Assembly (NCBI RefSeq): GCF_024158915.1
Contig: NZ_JAMZGF010000008.1
Coordinates: 1-64,000 of the forward strand
DNA length: 64,000 bases
From: Chryseobacterium sp. S0630
Lineage (GTDB): Bacteria; Bacteroidota; Bacteroidia; Flavobacteriales; Weeksellaceae
Direction of reading: 5' to 3'
Shown in pieces: positions 26,825 through 36,010 of the stretch. The notes beneath the pieces were generated by a model. The model was not told the DNA's origin. It saw only the letters and a program-made list of their open reading frames with translations, and ran no database searches. The position numbers and the translations under genes were made by a program. The first letter of the stretch is position 1. Each line of letters starts with the position of its first letter.

Positions 26825-27973
26825 TTATACTTTCGTCAGCTCCTTATTAAAATTTTCTATGGTTGTTCTATACATTTTCTCATAGATAGGAAGAATGTTT
26901 TTCAAATCGAATTTTATCGCCTGATCTTTCGCATTTTGCTTCATTTTGGCTAAAAGTTCGTCATTACTCAACAGCTTGATGGTGTAGTTGCTCATGGCTT
27001 CCACATTTCCGATTTCAGCAAGATAACCTGTCTCTCCCTGGATATTCACCTCAGGAATTCCACCTGCATTGGAACTGATGACCGGTGTATAAGCTGCCAT
27101 GGCTTCCAAAGCTGCAAGACCGAAACTTTCCTGTTCAGAAGGCAGAAGAAATACATCCGAAAGCTGCAATATTTTATAAAGATCATTTACTTTTCCTAAA
27201 AGACGGATTTTGGAAATAAGATCAGGATTTTCTTCCAGGAACTGATTCACTTTTTCCATATCAGGACCTTCACCAATGATGATCAGCTTAGATTTAACTT
27301 TTCTCTCCACATTCTTAAAGATCTGTAGCACTTCGTCTACACGTTTTACAGGACGAAGATTGGATACGTGGATCAGGATTTTTTCATCAGGATTGGCAAA
27401 CTGTGTTCTCTGGCACTCAGAACAGTCGTCAAATTCTGAATTATCAATAAAATTGGTAATGACCTGAATTTCTTTTTTGATGTTGAAAAACTGAAGAGTA
27501 TCTTTTTTCAGACTTTCAGAAACTGAAGTAATAGCATCAGATTGATTGATCGAAAATTCTACCGCATGTTTATAACTTGGATGCTGGCCTACAAGGGTAA
27601 TATCTGTACCGTGCAATGTAGTGACCAACGGGATATCATTATTGTCTTCCTTCAGCATTTGTTTTGCCGTAAAAGCAGCATATGCATAAGGAATGGCATA
27701 ATGTGCATGAAGAAGATCCAGTTTATAAAGATTAACAACCCTATAGATCATCGAGCTTAACGCAATATCATAAGGCTGATACTGGAAAAGCGGATACGTC
27801 TGAACATTTACCCTGTGAAAGAAAATATTCGGGTTGGTGATATCTAATCTTGCAGGAAGTGCAGAACTGATGAAATGTACTTCATATCCTTTATTGGCAA
27901 GGGACATTCCTAATTCTGTTGCTACAATTCCGCTTCCTCCATAGGTGGGATAGCAAAGTATGCCTATTTTCAT
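26825..27973 (-). CDS. bshA: N-acetyl-alpha-D-glucosaminyl L-malate synthase
   Basis: A 382-residue GT4-family glycosyltransferase that joins UDP-GlcNAc and L-malate in the first step of bacillithiol synthesis. BshA signatures include MKIGILCYPTYGGSGIVATE, LPARLDITNPNIFFHRV, TLHGTDITLVGQHPSY and the GT4 nucleotide-binding segment EQESFGLAALEAMAAYTPVI...AGGIPEV. Length is normal for the family. It starts 26 nt after the GH3 gene on the same strand, so they may be co-transcribed. The truncated DUF2851 start follows 27 nt after its stop. Confidence 0.93.
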   Translation of the reverse strand: MKIGILCYPTYGGSGIVATELGMSLANKGYEVHFISSALPARLDITNPNIFFHRVNVQTYPLFQYQPYDIALSSMIYRVVNLYKLDLLHAHYAIPYAYAAFTAKQMLKEDNNDIPLVTTLHGTDITLVGQHPSYKHAVEFSINQSDAITSVSESLKKDTLQFFNIKKEIQVITNFIDNSEFDDCSECQRTQFANPDEKILIHVSNLRPVKRVDEVLQIFKNVERKVKSKLIIIGEGPDMEKVNQFLEENPDLISKIRLLGKVNDLYKILQLSDVFLLPSEQESFGLAALEAMAAYTPVISSNAGGIPEVNIQGETGYLAEIGNVEAMSNYTIKLLSNDELLAKMKQNAKDQAIKFDLKNILPIYEKMYRTTIENFNKELTKV

Positions 27974-27999
27974 TAGATTATTGTTGTTTTAATTTTGTA

Positions 28000-29703
28000 T
28001 TATTTGGTGTTTGTTGAGGTTGTCAAATTAAGATCTATACCCATTCCAGGTTTCAACTGATCATTGACCAATACTGGCAGTTTTCCCCATATTTTTGTTT
28101 TTCCGTTGAAAGCATCTGCAGTTGCATTCATAGAATCATCATTGTTTTCATAAGAAACAAGAACCGTTGAAACTTTTGAAATATCAATATCCTTTAATGC
28201 ATAAGCACTTCCGAAGACATTCAGAATGACATTTTGATTTTTGGTAAGATCAGAAAGTACTTTTTTAGATTCTGCAGAGATTTTATATGGCTTATAAGCT
28301 GTTGAATTATCCTTATGGAAACCTACGATAACTGTAGAACCGGCAGGAATCATATTAATTTCTCCCGCTTTTTTAATGATAACATTGTTACCCAATCTGT
28401 TGGCAAAAGTCTGATAAGGAGCTTCTTCAAGAGGAACATAATAAACCTGTTTTCCTGTAAGAGGCAGTAATTTCTTTTCATCCTTTAATAAAGTCAATGC
28501 ATTGGAATAAAGATTCTGTACCAACTGAGCGTGAGAATTATTATTCAAATCAGTATTGATATTCTCCGGATTTTTAGGAGTGTATTGAGTCAATCCAAGG
28601 AAATATTTGGTTAAAAGGATTTTCTTCACACTTTCCTCTACTCTGGATTGAGAAATTTCTCCTTTATCAAGAGCTTTCTGAATCAATTTTTTACCTTCAG
28701 AAACGCCTTGTGAGAAAAGCATGATATCATTTCCTGCTTTAAAGGCCATAGCATCCAGTTCACCGGGTTTGTATTTGTTCGCTACAGCACCCATGTTTAA
28801 TGCATCGGTAATGATTAAACCTTTATAACCCAGTTTGTCTTTCAGTAATCCTGTAATGATATTTTTAGAAACAGAAGCTGGAATTCCTTTTCCTGATTCT
28901 AAGCTTGGAACATATAAGTGAGCCACCATTACACCACCGATTCCTTTATTCATCAACGCTTTGAATGGTGCTAGTTCTACGGTATTAAGTCTGTCAATAT
29001 TGTGAGAAACTACAGGAAGATCAAGGTGAGAGTCTGTGCTGGTATCACCGTGCCCCGGAAAGTGTTTGATTGCTGCTAAGATGTTGTTATCCTGAAGACC
29101 ATTGGAGTAGGATAGGGCAGAGCTGATTACATTATTCACTTCAGAGCCGAAGCTTCTGTTCCCGATAATCGGATTATTAGGATTGGTATTGACATCTACC
29201 ACAGGTGCAAAATCCCAGTTGATTCCCATTCTGTGACAATCTTCTGCAATTTTTGCTGCCATCTGATACACCAGATTTTTATCCTGAATAGCACCTAATG
29301 TCATGGCCCAAGGAAATTTGTGAGCAGTAGCAATTCTCTGGTACAATCCCCATTCTGCATCCATCCCAATCATTAAAGGAACTTTAGACTTTTGCTGAAA
29401 TTCATTGACCAGATTGATTTCCCTTGCGGCATCATCCTGCATTAAAATCAGACCTCCAATTTTATCATTGGTAACAATATTTCTTACCTGGCTGATATAC
29501 TCTTCTCCTTTATTGGTATATAATGCTACAATAAAAAGCTGTCCTAGTTTTTCATCCTGAGAAAGATTTTTATATGTTTTATCAACCCATTGCTGCGCTT
29601 TTTTCAGATCTTCCTTAGAAGCATTTTTGGGCTGATACTGGGCTTTCACATTAGGGCTTATGAATGCGACAATAAAGAGTGAAGTATATAATAATTTCTT
29701 CAT
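28000..29703 (-). CDS. Glycoside hydrolase family 3 (beta-N-acetylhexosaminidase-like)
   Basis: A 567-residue exported enzyme. The start at 29703 gives a signal peptide (MKKLLYTSLF...NVKAQ). A longer frame to 29724 overlaps the promoter and is rejected. NagZ-type hallmarks are present: KHFPGHGDTSTDSHLDLP (with the catalytic His/Asp loop), IGNRSFGSE, and the nucleophile Asp in GLIITDALNMGAV. A C-terminal domain (~370-567) follows the GH3 barrel. It probably releases GlcNAc from peptidoglycan or glycans in the periplasm or at the surface. In related bacteria such proteins can carry a fused serine hydrolase domain, absent here. Confidence 0.9.
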   Translation of the reverse strand: MKKLLYTSLFIVAFISPNVKAQYQPKNASKEDLKKAQQWVDKTYKNLSQDEKLGQLFIVALYTNKGEEYISQVRNIVTNDKIGGLILMQDDAAREINLVNEFQQKSKVPLMIGMDAEWGLYQRIATAHKFPWAMTLGAIQDKNLVYQMAAKIAEDCHRMGINWDFAPVVDVNTNPNNPIIGNRSFGSEVNNVISSALSYSNGLQDNNILAAIKHFPGHGDTSTDSHLDLPVVSHNIDRLNTVELAPFKALMNKGIGGVMVAHLYVPSLESGKGIPASVSKNIITGLLKDKLGYKGLIITDALNMGAVANKYKPGELDAMAFKAGNDIMLFSQGVSEGKKLIQKALDKGEISQSRVEESVKKILLTKYFLGLTQYTPKNPENINTDLNNNSHAQLVQNLYSNALTLLKDEKKLLPLTGKQVYYVPLEEAPYQTFANRLGNNVIIKKAGEINMIPAGSTVIVGFHKDNSTAYKPYKISAESKKVLSDLTKNQNVILNVFGSAYALKDIDISKVSTVLVSYENNDDSMNATADAFNGKTKIWGKLPVLVNDQLKPGMGIDLNLTTSTNTK

Positions 29704-29721
29704 GACTTTTTTGAATAAGAA

Positions 29722-29754
29722 CAAAAATACAATTAAAAAAGTGAGGAAAACAAA
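29722..29754 (-). promoter_or_regulatory. Bacteroidota-type promoter for the GH3-bshA genes
   Basis: Read on the minus strand: TTTG (29751-29754), 21-nt spacer, TATTTTTG (29722-29729). The -7 box lies 18 nt before the ATG at 29703. Confidence 0.65.
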
Positions 29755-29819
29755 GTTTTTGAGATTTTTGGTATATGATTTGAATACGCAATATAAATAA
29801 TAACTAAACTTTACTAAAA

Positions 29820-30359
29820 ATGAAAAAAATACTTCTCTTCTTATTCCTGGGTGCTGTAGGTTTTACTGCTTATAGCTGTGATAATAGTGATGATGTTGTG
29901 GTACAAGGTCAGGATAATGATACGTATTCAACAGCATATGATATTATTCCGAAATTTAATAAACAAGATAGCTATACATATCATTTTGATGATGCATTTA
30001 AAAGTCCATTACTTGAATCAGATGTAGTCCTTATTTATTTACAAACAGGTCTTACAAATAATAATTCTCCAATTTGGAAATTGCTTACCTATACAGAATA
30101 TCCTAATAATGGTGCTGATAAAGTTGAATATTCATATGACTTCAGTAAATTTGATATTGGGATTGATGTAAGATCTACCAATGGAGTTAACTTGGATAAT
30201 AATCCAGTATATTACACGAATAAAAAATTCAGAGTAGTAATTGTTCCTGCAAAAACAGGTACATCTAAGAGCGCAGCAGCAGCTACGGTTGATTATTCAG
30301 ACTATAATAGTGTAATTAAGTATTACAATATTGATGAGTCTAAAATCAAGACTAAATAA
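29820..30359 (+). CDS. Hypothetical lipoprotein
   Basis: A 179-residue protein with a lipoprotein signal (hydrophobic residues 3-18, lipobox TAYSC with Cys20) followed by Asp-rich residues of the type that can direct surface exposure in Bacteroidota. The mature part is beta-rich (SYTYHFDDAF, FRVVIVPAKTG). No family was recognised. Monocistronic; a strong terminator follows. Confidence 0.75.
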   Translation: MKKILLFLFLGAVGFTAYSCDNSDDVVVQGQDNDTYSTAYDIIPKFNKQDSYTYHFDDAFKSPLLESDVVLIYLQTGLTNNNSPIWKLLTYTEYPNNGADKVEYSYDFSKFDIGIDVRSTNGVNLDNNPVYYTNKKFRVVIVPAKTGTSKSAAAATVDYSDYNSVIKYYNIDESKIKTK

Positions 30360-30392
30360 TTTAGAAATATCTTTTCAGTTTTTTATAATTAA

Positions 30393-30427
30393 AAAAGCCC
30401 CGGGAGAAATTCTCTCGGGGCTTTTGA
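30393..30427. terminator. Bidirectional terminator
   Basis: AAGCCCCGGGAGA pairs with TCTCTCGGGGCTT around AATT, flanked by A and T tracts, between two convergent lipoprotein genes. Confidence 0.85.
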
Positions 30428-30440
30428 TATTTTAAATTGC

Positions 30441-31394
30441 TTAGCATCCTCCTCTAAATCCACATGGAAGGCTAGGGTCTGGAGTAGTAACTCTTGGTGG
30501 TACAACATGAGTTTGATCAAATGGTTTTTTTATTATTTTTATACCTGCAAGGAACATTTTGAATTTACTTTGGAGTATCTGGTCAGAAATTTCAGGTAAG
30601 AAATGTATTAATAAAGCATTTTTATTTTCAAGGGTTGAAAAATTGAAAATAAATGTTTTTGGCTGATGATAAGGTTTATATGGTATTTCAGCTTTTTGCC
30701 TTTTATAATAATTAGGGGAATTTAATGCATTTGCTATTACAGGCCTCCAAGCACAAGGATCAGCTCCAGGTATTTCTGAAGATGATTTTAGCTCTAATGC
30801 CACTGTTGGAAATGCCTGGCTCTTGTCAATTTTATAAGAATCCTTCTCGTCACTGTGATAAGAAGCATTTTTAAGTTCAAATATATAATCACTAATGTAT
30901 GTTTTTAATGTAATTTCATAAGTTGCATTAGCTTCAAACGGAAACTCTATTGCAATTGCAGAAGAGATTGGGTCATTAGTTAACCTATTTTGTCCTTGCA
31001 TGCTAGTAACTGTTTTAGGTCGATTCTCAGAATCAAACCTAATCCCTTTCCAAAGAAACATATCAGTTCTTGGCATTCCATATCCGCGAATTCTGTACCC
31101 AAAAAATGTAAGTGGATTTGGTCCAAATGCAGCCGTTGATGTATAAATATTATCAACACTATAGCCAGTTTTGAATGAACATCCTCCACCATCTGGTTGG
31201 CCAAGAGGTTTATTTAAATCCAAATCCATTAAAGTAATTTCGCCTCCATTTAAGGCTAACATTTTATTTGATACAGATGGTAAAACTTCTTTTAAGTTTA
31301 AATTTTGTTCTTCATCTTGGGTATATAGCATGTCATTACTGCTTGCACAGCCAATAAAAAATAATGAAGAAATAACGAATAATGTTTTTTTCAT
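30441..31394 (-). CDS. Hypothetical lipoprotein with Cys-containing C-terminus
   Basis: A 317-residue lipoprotein. The ATG at 31394 gives the signal MKKTLFVISSLFFIGC with a lipobox Cys. The longer frame from 31418 overlaps the -7 box TATTTTTG (31416-31423, minus strand). The mature part is beta-rich, with Gly/Phe segments (TFFGYRIRGYGMPRTDMFLWKG). It ends in a Gly-Cys tail (PSLPCGFRGGC). The terminal Cys is unusual but could pair with the earlier Cys. No family was recognised. Confidence 0.7.
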   Translation of the reverse strand: MKKTLFVISSLFFIGCASSNDMLYTQDEEQNLNLKEVLPSVSNKMLALNGGEITLMDLDLNKPLGQPDGGGCSFKTGYSVDNIYTSTAAFGPNPLTFFGYRIRGYGMPRTDMFLWKGIRFDSENRPKTVTSMQGQNRLTNDPISSAIAIEFPFEANATYEITLKTYISDYIFELKNASYHSDEKDSYKIDKSQAFPTVALELKSSSEIPGADPCAWRPVIANALNSPNYYKRQKAEIPYKPYHQPKTFIFNFSTLENKNALLIHFLPEISDQILQSKFKMFLAGIKIIKKPFDQTHVVPPRVTTPDPSLPCGFRGGC

Positions 31395-31497
31395 GATTGA
31401 ATAATTTTTTCCCTGCAAAAATAAATTAATTTTACAAAAAATACACTAATTGGTGAAATGTTATTGGATTAAGAGGTTTGTGTTAATTTAAATAATT

Positions 31498-31537
31498 AAA
31501 AAGCTCCAAAAAACATATGTTTTTTGGAGCTTTTTAA
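31498..31537. terminator. Long palindromic terminator after ribA
   Basis: A near-perfect palindrome: AAAAAGCTCCAAAAAAC and its complement around CATATG, with T tracts on both strands. It ends the minus-strand ribA operon. Confidence 0.8.
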
Positions 31538-31553
31538 TGTTAGATTTATAAAA

Positions 31554-32150
31554 TTAATTATCATTGTCATCCAGAAGATGTCCAAAGAAATCTTTTTTTG
31601 TCTGCAGATATCCTTTGCTTATTTCATTCGCAGGAATCTGTAATGGTACTCTTGAGTTAAGGTGAATATTGCTGTCTACAACATATTTTACCTTTTCAGG
31701 ATTATTGGTAAGAAGGTTGATATCTTTTACCTCTAATAGATTAAGAATTTCAATGGCTACGCCAAAGTTTCTGTCATCTGCAGGAAGTCCCAGTTCAAGA
31801 TTAGCCTGTACAGTGTCCAGACCTTTTTCCTGTAGTGAGTATGCCTTCAGTTTATTGATGATCCCGATGTTTCTTCCTTCCTGGCGAAGGTAGATGATAA
31901 TTCCACCGTTTTCATGGATATATTTCATTGCAGCATCCAATTGTTGACCGCATTCACATTTTTTTGAATGGAAAACTTCTCCGGTAATACATTCTGAATG
32001 GAAACGAACATTAACTGGTTTTGAGAAATCTGTATTTTCTGCAACAATGGCCATATGAGGCATCCAGTCGTTTTCGTTTTCGGAGAAAGCTATCATTCGG
32101 AAAGTGCCGTGCTCTGTGGGAACATTGGCTTCCGCCTGAATTTTAATCAT
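31554..32150 (-). CDS. ribA: GTP cyclohydrolase II (riboflavin synthesis)
   Basis: A 198-residue stand-alone GTP cyclohydrolase II that opens GTP to 2,5-diamino-6-ribosylamino-pyrimidinone phosphate. The zinc-binding Cys set (CITGEVFHSKKCECGQQLD), the LRQEGRNIGI loop, and the terminal NNPEKVKYV segment are all present. It is not fused to the DHBP synthase (RibB) domain found in many bacteria. Last gene of a six-gene minus-strand cluster. Confidence 0.95.
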   Translation of the reverse strand: MIKIQAEANVPTEHGTFRMIAFSENENDWMPHMAIVAENTDFSKPVNVRFHSECITGEVFHSKKCECGQQLDAAMKYIHENGGIIIYLRQEGRNIGIINKLKAYSLQEKGLDTVQANLELGLPADDRNFGVAIEILNLLEVKDINLLTNNPEKVKYVVDSNIHLNSRVPLQIPANEISKGYLQTKKDFFGHLLDDNDN

Positions 32151-32168
32151 TGATAGTTCAATTAGTTT

Positions 32169-32627
32169 TTAACTTCCTGGCAAAGTATCTTCAATAACAG
32201 AAATATTGGTTTTTAAACGCACCAGATATCTGTTAAGAACTTCATCGTCGTCTCTGTCAAGGTTTTGCCTTAGCTTTTGAATTTTTTTGTATGATTTTTC
32301 GAAGCTTTTAAGGGCTCTGCCTTTTCCCGCAGAATTGCTGGCATCAATAGCATATAAATAATTCTGAAGACTGTATTTCAAGCTGGTAATCTCATCATTT
32401 AATCCGTTGTTTTTAAACTTGGGAAAAGTAGAGATCATGTTTGAAATTTCAGAAGCATTTACATTCTGTTTGATATTGATATTGAAATTCTTCTTTGAGC
32501 TTCTGTCTGAATCAGACCCTTTAGCATCACTATAAAAATTATTTGACAACGGAGAAAGATTAAGCTTTTCCGTTGCGCAGGAAGATGTTAATATGATAAG
32601 TACTCCAAAGAAAAATAGTCGTTTCAT
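32169..32627 (-). CDS. Small hypothetical lipoprotein
   Basis: A 152-residue protein with lipobox LTSSC (Cys17). The mature region is mostly helical and charged (KSFEKSYKKIQKLRQNLDRDDDEVLNRYL). No family is assigned. It overlaps the upstream DUF4254 gene by 4 bp (ATGA), so it is co-translated in the operon. Confidence 0.75.
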   Translation of the reverse strand: MKRLFFFGVLIILTSSCATEKLNLSPLSNNFYSDAKGSDSDRSSKKNFNINIKQNVNASEISNMISTFPKFKNNGLNDEITSLKYSLQNYLYAIDASNSAGKGRALKSFEKSYKKIQKLRQNLDRDDDEVLNRYLVRLKTNISVIEDTLPGS

Positions 32628-33238
32628 TTCTGTTGCCCTTTTTGATAAAGGATTGGGTTAAGACTTTCATCGTTGTACATTTTCATTTGTTTGTACACTT
32701 TCATCTTAACGTTACCGTTCTCAATATCAGTAAGCAACTGATCTATAGAAGTTGATAGGTCTTCTTTCTGAGTAAGCAGAACATCCAGTTTAGCCTGGCA
32801 GTTGTTTCTGTGTTCTTCAGAAGCAGATTCTCTATTAGCTTCTAACGACATATGATAAACCTTTAATGCAAGAATTGATAGCCTGTCTACTGCCCAAGCG
32901 GGAGTTTCTGTATTTATTTTTGCTTCAGGTTTAGGAGTTATATTTTCAAACTTATTAAGAAACCAGCTGTCAATATATTCTACCAGATCAGTTCTTTTCT
33001 GATTGGAGGCGTCTATTGTTCTCTTCAGTTGAAGAGCTTCTGCCGGATCAATATTTTCATCTCTAATTATATCTTCCAAATGCCATTGAACGGTATCAAT
33101 CCAGTTCTTTGCATACAAAATCCGTTCCAAACTATCTTTTTCGAACGGGTTATTAATTAGAGTGTTAACGTCATCAGACACGTGATAGTCTTCAATAGCT
33201 TGATTGAAGACTTTCCATGCAGTCTCAGTAAATTTCAT
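32624..33238 (-). CDS. DUF4254 family protein
   Basis: A 204-residue, largely helical cytoplasmic protein of the DUF4254 family (AWKVFNQAIEDYH; RILYAKNWIDTVQWHLEDIIRD; AVDRLSILALKVYHM). Found across Bacteroidota, often near envelope glycan genes; the function is unknown. Lies 15 nt after tatA. Confidence 0.85.
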   Translation of the reverse strand: MKFTETAWKVFNQAIEDYHVSDDVNTLINNPFEKDSLERILYAKNWIDTVQWHLEDIIRDENIDPAEALQLKRTIDASNQKRTDLVEYIDSWFLNKFENITPKPEAKINTETPAWAVDRLSILALKVYHMSLEANRESASEEHRNNCQAKLDVLLTQKEDLSTSIDQLLTDIENGNVKMKVYKQMKMYNDESLNPILYQKGQQK

Positions 33239-33253
33239 TAATTCTAAGGAATT

Positions 33254-33469
33254 TTAGTTGCTAGAAGAATTATTATTGTTGTTTGAAGAAGATTTATTTT
33301 CAGAACCTGGTTTGTCTTCTTCTTTCACTGCATCTTTAAATTCCTTGATTCCAGAACCTACTCCTCTCATTAATTCCGGAATTTTCTTTCCTCCAAAAAG
33401 TAATACCAAAAGTATTGCTACGATAAGGATGTGCTGCCAAGATAAGGCAAGTATTGTTAGTGTATTCAT
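33254..33469 (-). CDS. tatA: Sec-independent protein translocase TatA/E
   Basis: A 71-residue protein with one N-terminal membrane helix (residues ~8-24), the conserved FGGKKIPELMRGVGSGIKEFKDA hinge and amphipathic helix, and a disordered Asn/Ser tail. Forms the Tat pore for export of folded proteins. tatB and tatC are not in this cluster. Confidence 0.93.
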   Translation of the reverse strand: MNTLTILALSWQHILIVAILLVLLFGGKKIPELMRGVGSGIKEFKDAVKEEDKPGSENKSSSNNNNNSSSN

Positions 33470-33500
33470 CTCTTAAAATTTTTGCAAAGTTACACTTTTT

Positions 33501-35063
33501 TTAATATGAAATCCAACCTAATGGATCAACTGGTGTACTTCCGTTCCATACTTGGAAATCAAGTGTATAAGCACCATCAAAATCCTGAGCTATTGTACCT
33601 ACAGGAGTTCCTGATGAAACCTGCTGTCCTTTGGAAACACTTACATTTCCTAAGTTGGAATAAATGGTAAAATAACTTCCGTGTTTGATGATTACAGTCT
33701 TTGTTCCGTCATTGTTGGCGAGAACTGAAGATACTGATCCCGGGAATACAGATTTTGCGCGTGTACCTGAAGGGACGGAAATTTTAATCCCGTTATTTTC
33801 TTCAGTAATATTTTTGAAAACCGGGTGTGGTTGTCTTCCGAAACGGTGAGTGATTTGTCCGGCTCTGTCTGCAGGGTAACCAAGTCTTCCTCTGCTATCT
33901 GCAAAGCTGTTTCCGGTAGCGGTGGAAACTCCGTAACTTGTCATAGCTTTGGTCTCAGCTGCTTTTTTCTCTTCTTCTTTTCTTTTCGTAAGAGCTGCTT
34001 CTGCTGCTCTTGCTGCGGCCAATTTATCAGCAGCTTCTTTAGCTCTTGCATTGGCCTCATCAGAAGCCTTTTTAGCGGCTACTCTTCTTGCTTCATCTCT
34101 TGCATTAGCTTCTGCCTTTGCTGCGTCTTCATTACGTTTTCTTTCTTCTTCAGCTCTTTTAGCTGCAAGGTCTGCTGCTCTCTTGGCTTCTGCTTCTGCA
34201 AGTCTTCTTTCTCTTTCAAGGGCTTCCGCTCTTGCTTTAGCTTCTGCTTCGATTCTTGCTTTCTCTCTCTCAGCAGCTAGTTTTGCCAAACGTATTTTTT
34301 CTGCTTCAGCTTTTCTTCTGGCTTCTTCTTCCGCTTTGGCGATTCTGATCTCTTCTGCAATAATAGCTCTGATCTGTCCTTCCAATGCTTTAGACTGAAC
34401 TTGTTTTTGCTTAAGTTCAGCGGTCAATTTAGATTCGTTTTTCTTGAAATCAGCAACCAGTTGTTCTTTCTGGGCTCTTTCAGTATTGATGGTGGCCAGG
34501 TCTTTCTGTTGGTTAACCAATAGATTTTCCTTCGCTTTTACAGAGTTTTGTTTCTGAGCGATGGTTTTTTTGATAAGATTAGCGGCATCTGTGATTTCAG
34601 CTGCTTTTTTATCCTGGTAGTCTGAGTATTGTTTCAGATATTGAACTCTACGTATGGCTTCTCCTAAATTTTTAGCAGAAAGTATAAAAGTTACTTTGTT
34701 CTGTACTCCTTTGTTTTTATAAGCATTCACCAAAACTTCAGCATAGTTTTTTCTTAAAACAGCCAGTTCTTTATTCTGACGGTTAATTTCCAGCTGACGT
34801 AAATAGATATCATCTTCAATGAATCTTTTTTCTTTCTGCGTGTTGTTATAAACCTTTTCTCTTAAAACCAATTTTTGGTTGACATTCGAGAGATAGGCCA
34901 CGGAAAGCTTAGATTCACTTCTGGTTTTGGCTAAATCGGTATTTATTTGTGCAATTTGTTTTTTAAGTTCGGCATTCTGCTTTTGCAGCTGTTCTTTGGT
35001 CTGCTGTCCCTGGTGCAGTCCGAACATCAAAACACCTATTAAAAAGCTAAATTTTCTAATCAT
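33501..35063 (-). CDS. EnvC-like murein hydrolase activator with degenerate M23 domain
   Basis: A 520-residue exported protein. Signal peptide residues ~1-19. Long coiled coil at ~20-250. An Ala/Glu/Lys/Arg-rich helical stretch follows (~250-370). The LytM/M23 fold occupies ~395-520. The metal ligands of active M23 enzymes are lost: the HxGxD site reads NNGIK and the HLHFE site reads TLDFQ. It should therefore act as an amidase activator in cell separation, as EnvC does, not as an enzyme. It overlaps the DUF4292 gene by 4 bp upstream. Confidence 0.88.
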   Translation of the reverse strand: MIRKFSFLIGVLMFGLHQGQQTKEQLQKQNAELKKQIAQINTDLAKTRSESKLSVAYLSNVNQKLVLREKVYNNTQKEKRFIEDDIYLRQLEINRQNKELAVLRKNYAEVLVNAYKNKGVQNKVTFILSAKNLGEAIRRVQYLKQYSDYQDKKAAEITDAANLIKKTIAQKQNSVKAKENLLVNQQKDLATINTERAQKEQLVADFKKNESKLTAELKQKQVQSKALEGQIRAIIAEEIRIAKAEEEARRKAEAEKIRLAKLAAEREKARIEAEAKARAEALERERRLAEAEAKRAADLAAKRAEEERKRNEDAAKAEANARDEARRVAAKKASDEANARAKEAADKLAAARAAEAALTKRKEEEKKAAETKAMTSYGVSTATGNSFADSRGRLGYPADRAGQITHRFGRQPHPVFKNITEENNGIKISVPSGTRAKSVFPGSVSSVLANNDGTKTVIIKHGSYFTIYSNLGNVSVSKGQQVSSGTPVGTIAQDFDGAYTLDFQVWNGSTPVDPLGWISY

Positions 35064-35905
35064 TTAATCTCAATTTTCTTATAACTGGATGGTACAGAAT
35101 AAGGTGTTTCCATCCTCGAAAAGTCAAATTTCGTATTTTCCAGTAAAATTTGACTAGATTTTGAGCCTTTTATAATTATTTTAACATTTTTCGGAAGGCG
35201 TATTCCTTCGTATTCGTTCCAGTCGCTGTATGAAACATCAAGTTCGTCTGAAGACAGAATATCTTTTAAATTGACGGTTAATAAATCGTAATTAGTATCA
35301 TATTGGAGAGTCACTTTATACTCTCTGTTTTTTTCATCTGTTACAATTTTCTGATTGATATTAGAAACCATTTTAAATCCCTGCGCATTCTGGAAAAGAT
35401 CAAACTGTCTGTCGTTGATTTTCACAAAAGTTCTTCCCAGTAAGATTTTTTCTAATGATTTATAGTCAATAAAATTGACATTTAATAAGTTATTAAGGTA
35501 ATCAAAATCAGAATCTATATAAGTTTTATTGATTTTATCCTGACCTTTTATTCCTTCAGGAGTAGCAATACCTCTTGCCGCATTGATAAACAAGGCTCTA
35601 AGATTCATCCACACCTTTTTATCATTTTCAATATAGATTGTTGCATCCAGTGTAGGAACATAGCTTCCTGTTTCTACCTTTACTTTGCTGTCTATTTTGA
35701 TCTGCTCAAATTTTGGCGGGATCAATACATGTTCATAGAAGGTAAGCTTTTCTCTCACTGGTTCATTAGCATCTTTCGGATTTCCATTGTCTTTTGTAGT
35801 ATTAATGCTATCCCGTGTATGATCTGTGTCATTTTGGACACTGTTACGGGTCTTACAGGATGATAGGGCAAGAAGCAATAAAAGAAAAGGGATCCAATTT
35901 TTCAT
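35060..35905 (-). CDS. DUF4292 family lipoprotein
   Basis: A 281-residue lipoprotein (lipobox LSSC, Cys17) of the DUF4292 family. It has a LolB/LolA-like antiparallel beta character: VKVETGSYVPTLDATIYIENDKKVWMNLR and paired C-terminal strands. Likely outer-membrane, periplasm-facing. First gene of the operon with envC-like, tatA, DUF4254, lipoprotein and ribA. Confidence 0.82.
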   Translation of the reverse strand: MKNWIPFLLLLLALSSCKTRNSVQNDTDHTRDSINTTKDNGNPKDANEPVREKLTFYEHVLIPPKFEQIKIDSKVKVETGSYVPTLDATIYIENDKKVWMNLRALFINAARGIATPEGIKGQDKINKTYIDSDFDYLNNLLNVNFIDYKSLEKILLGRTFVKINDRQFDLFQNAQGFKMVSNINQKIVTDEKNREYKVTLQYDTNYDLLTVNLKDILSSDELDVSYSDWNEYEGIRLPKNVKIIIKGSKSSQILLENTKFDFSRMETPYSVPSSYKKIEIK

Positions 35906-35946
35906 GTATTTATCTTTAATTAAAAATACGTTGCAATATTAACGCC

Positions 35947-35973
35947 AAACCACACAAAAACATTTTGTGTGGC
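35947..35973 (-). terminator. Hairpin after nucleotidyltransferase gene
   Basis: CCACACAAAA pairs with TTTTGTGTGG over a 3-nt loop. The T tract on the minus strand is weak. Confidence 0.45.
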
Positions 35974-36010
35974 TTGATGATATGATGTTTATATAAAATA
36001 TTTGCTATTC

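Noticed and set aside
33825..34398. Long Ser/Cys- and Ala/Ser-rich frames antisense to the EnvC-like gene
   Set aside because: They are mirror frames of the Ala/Glu/Lys-rich coiled coil and have no start signals.
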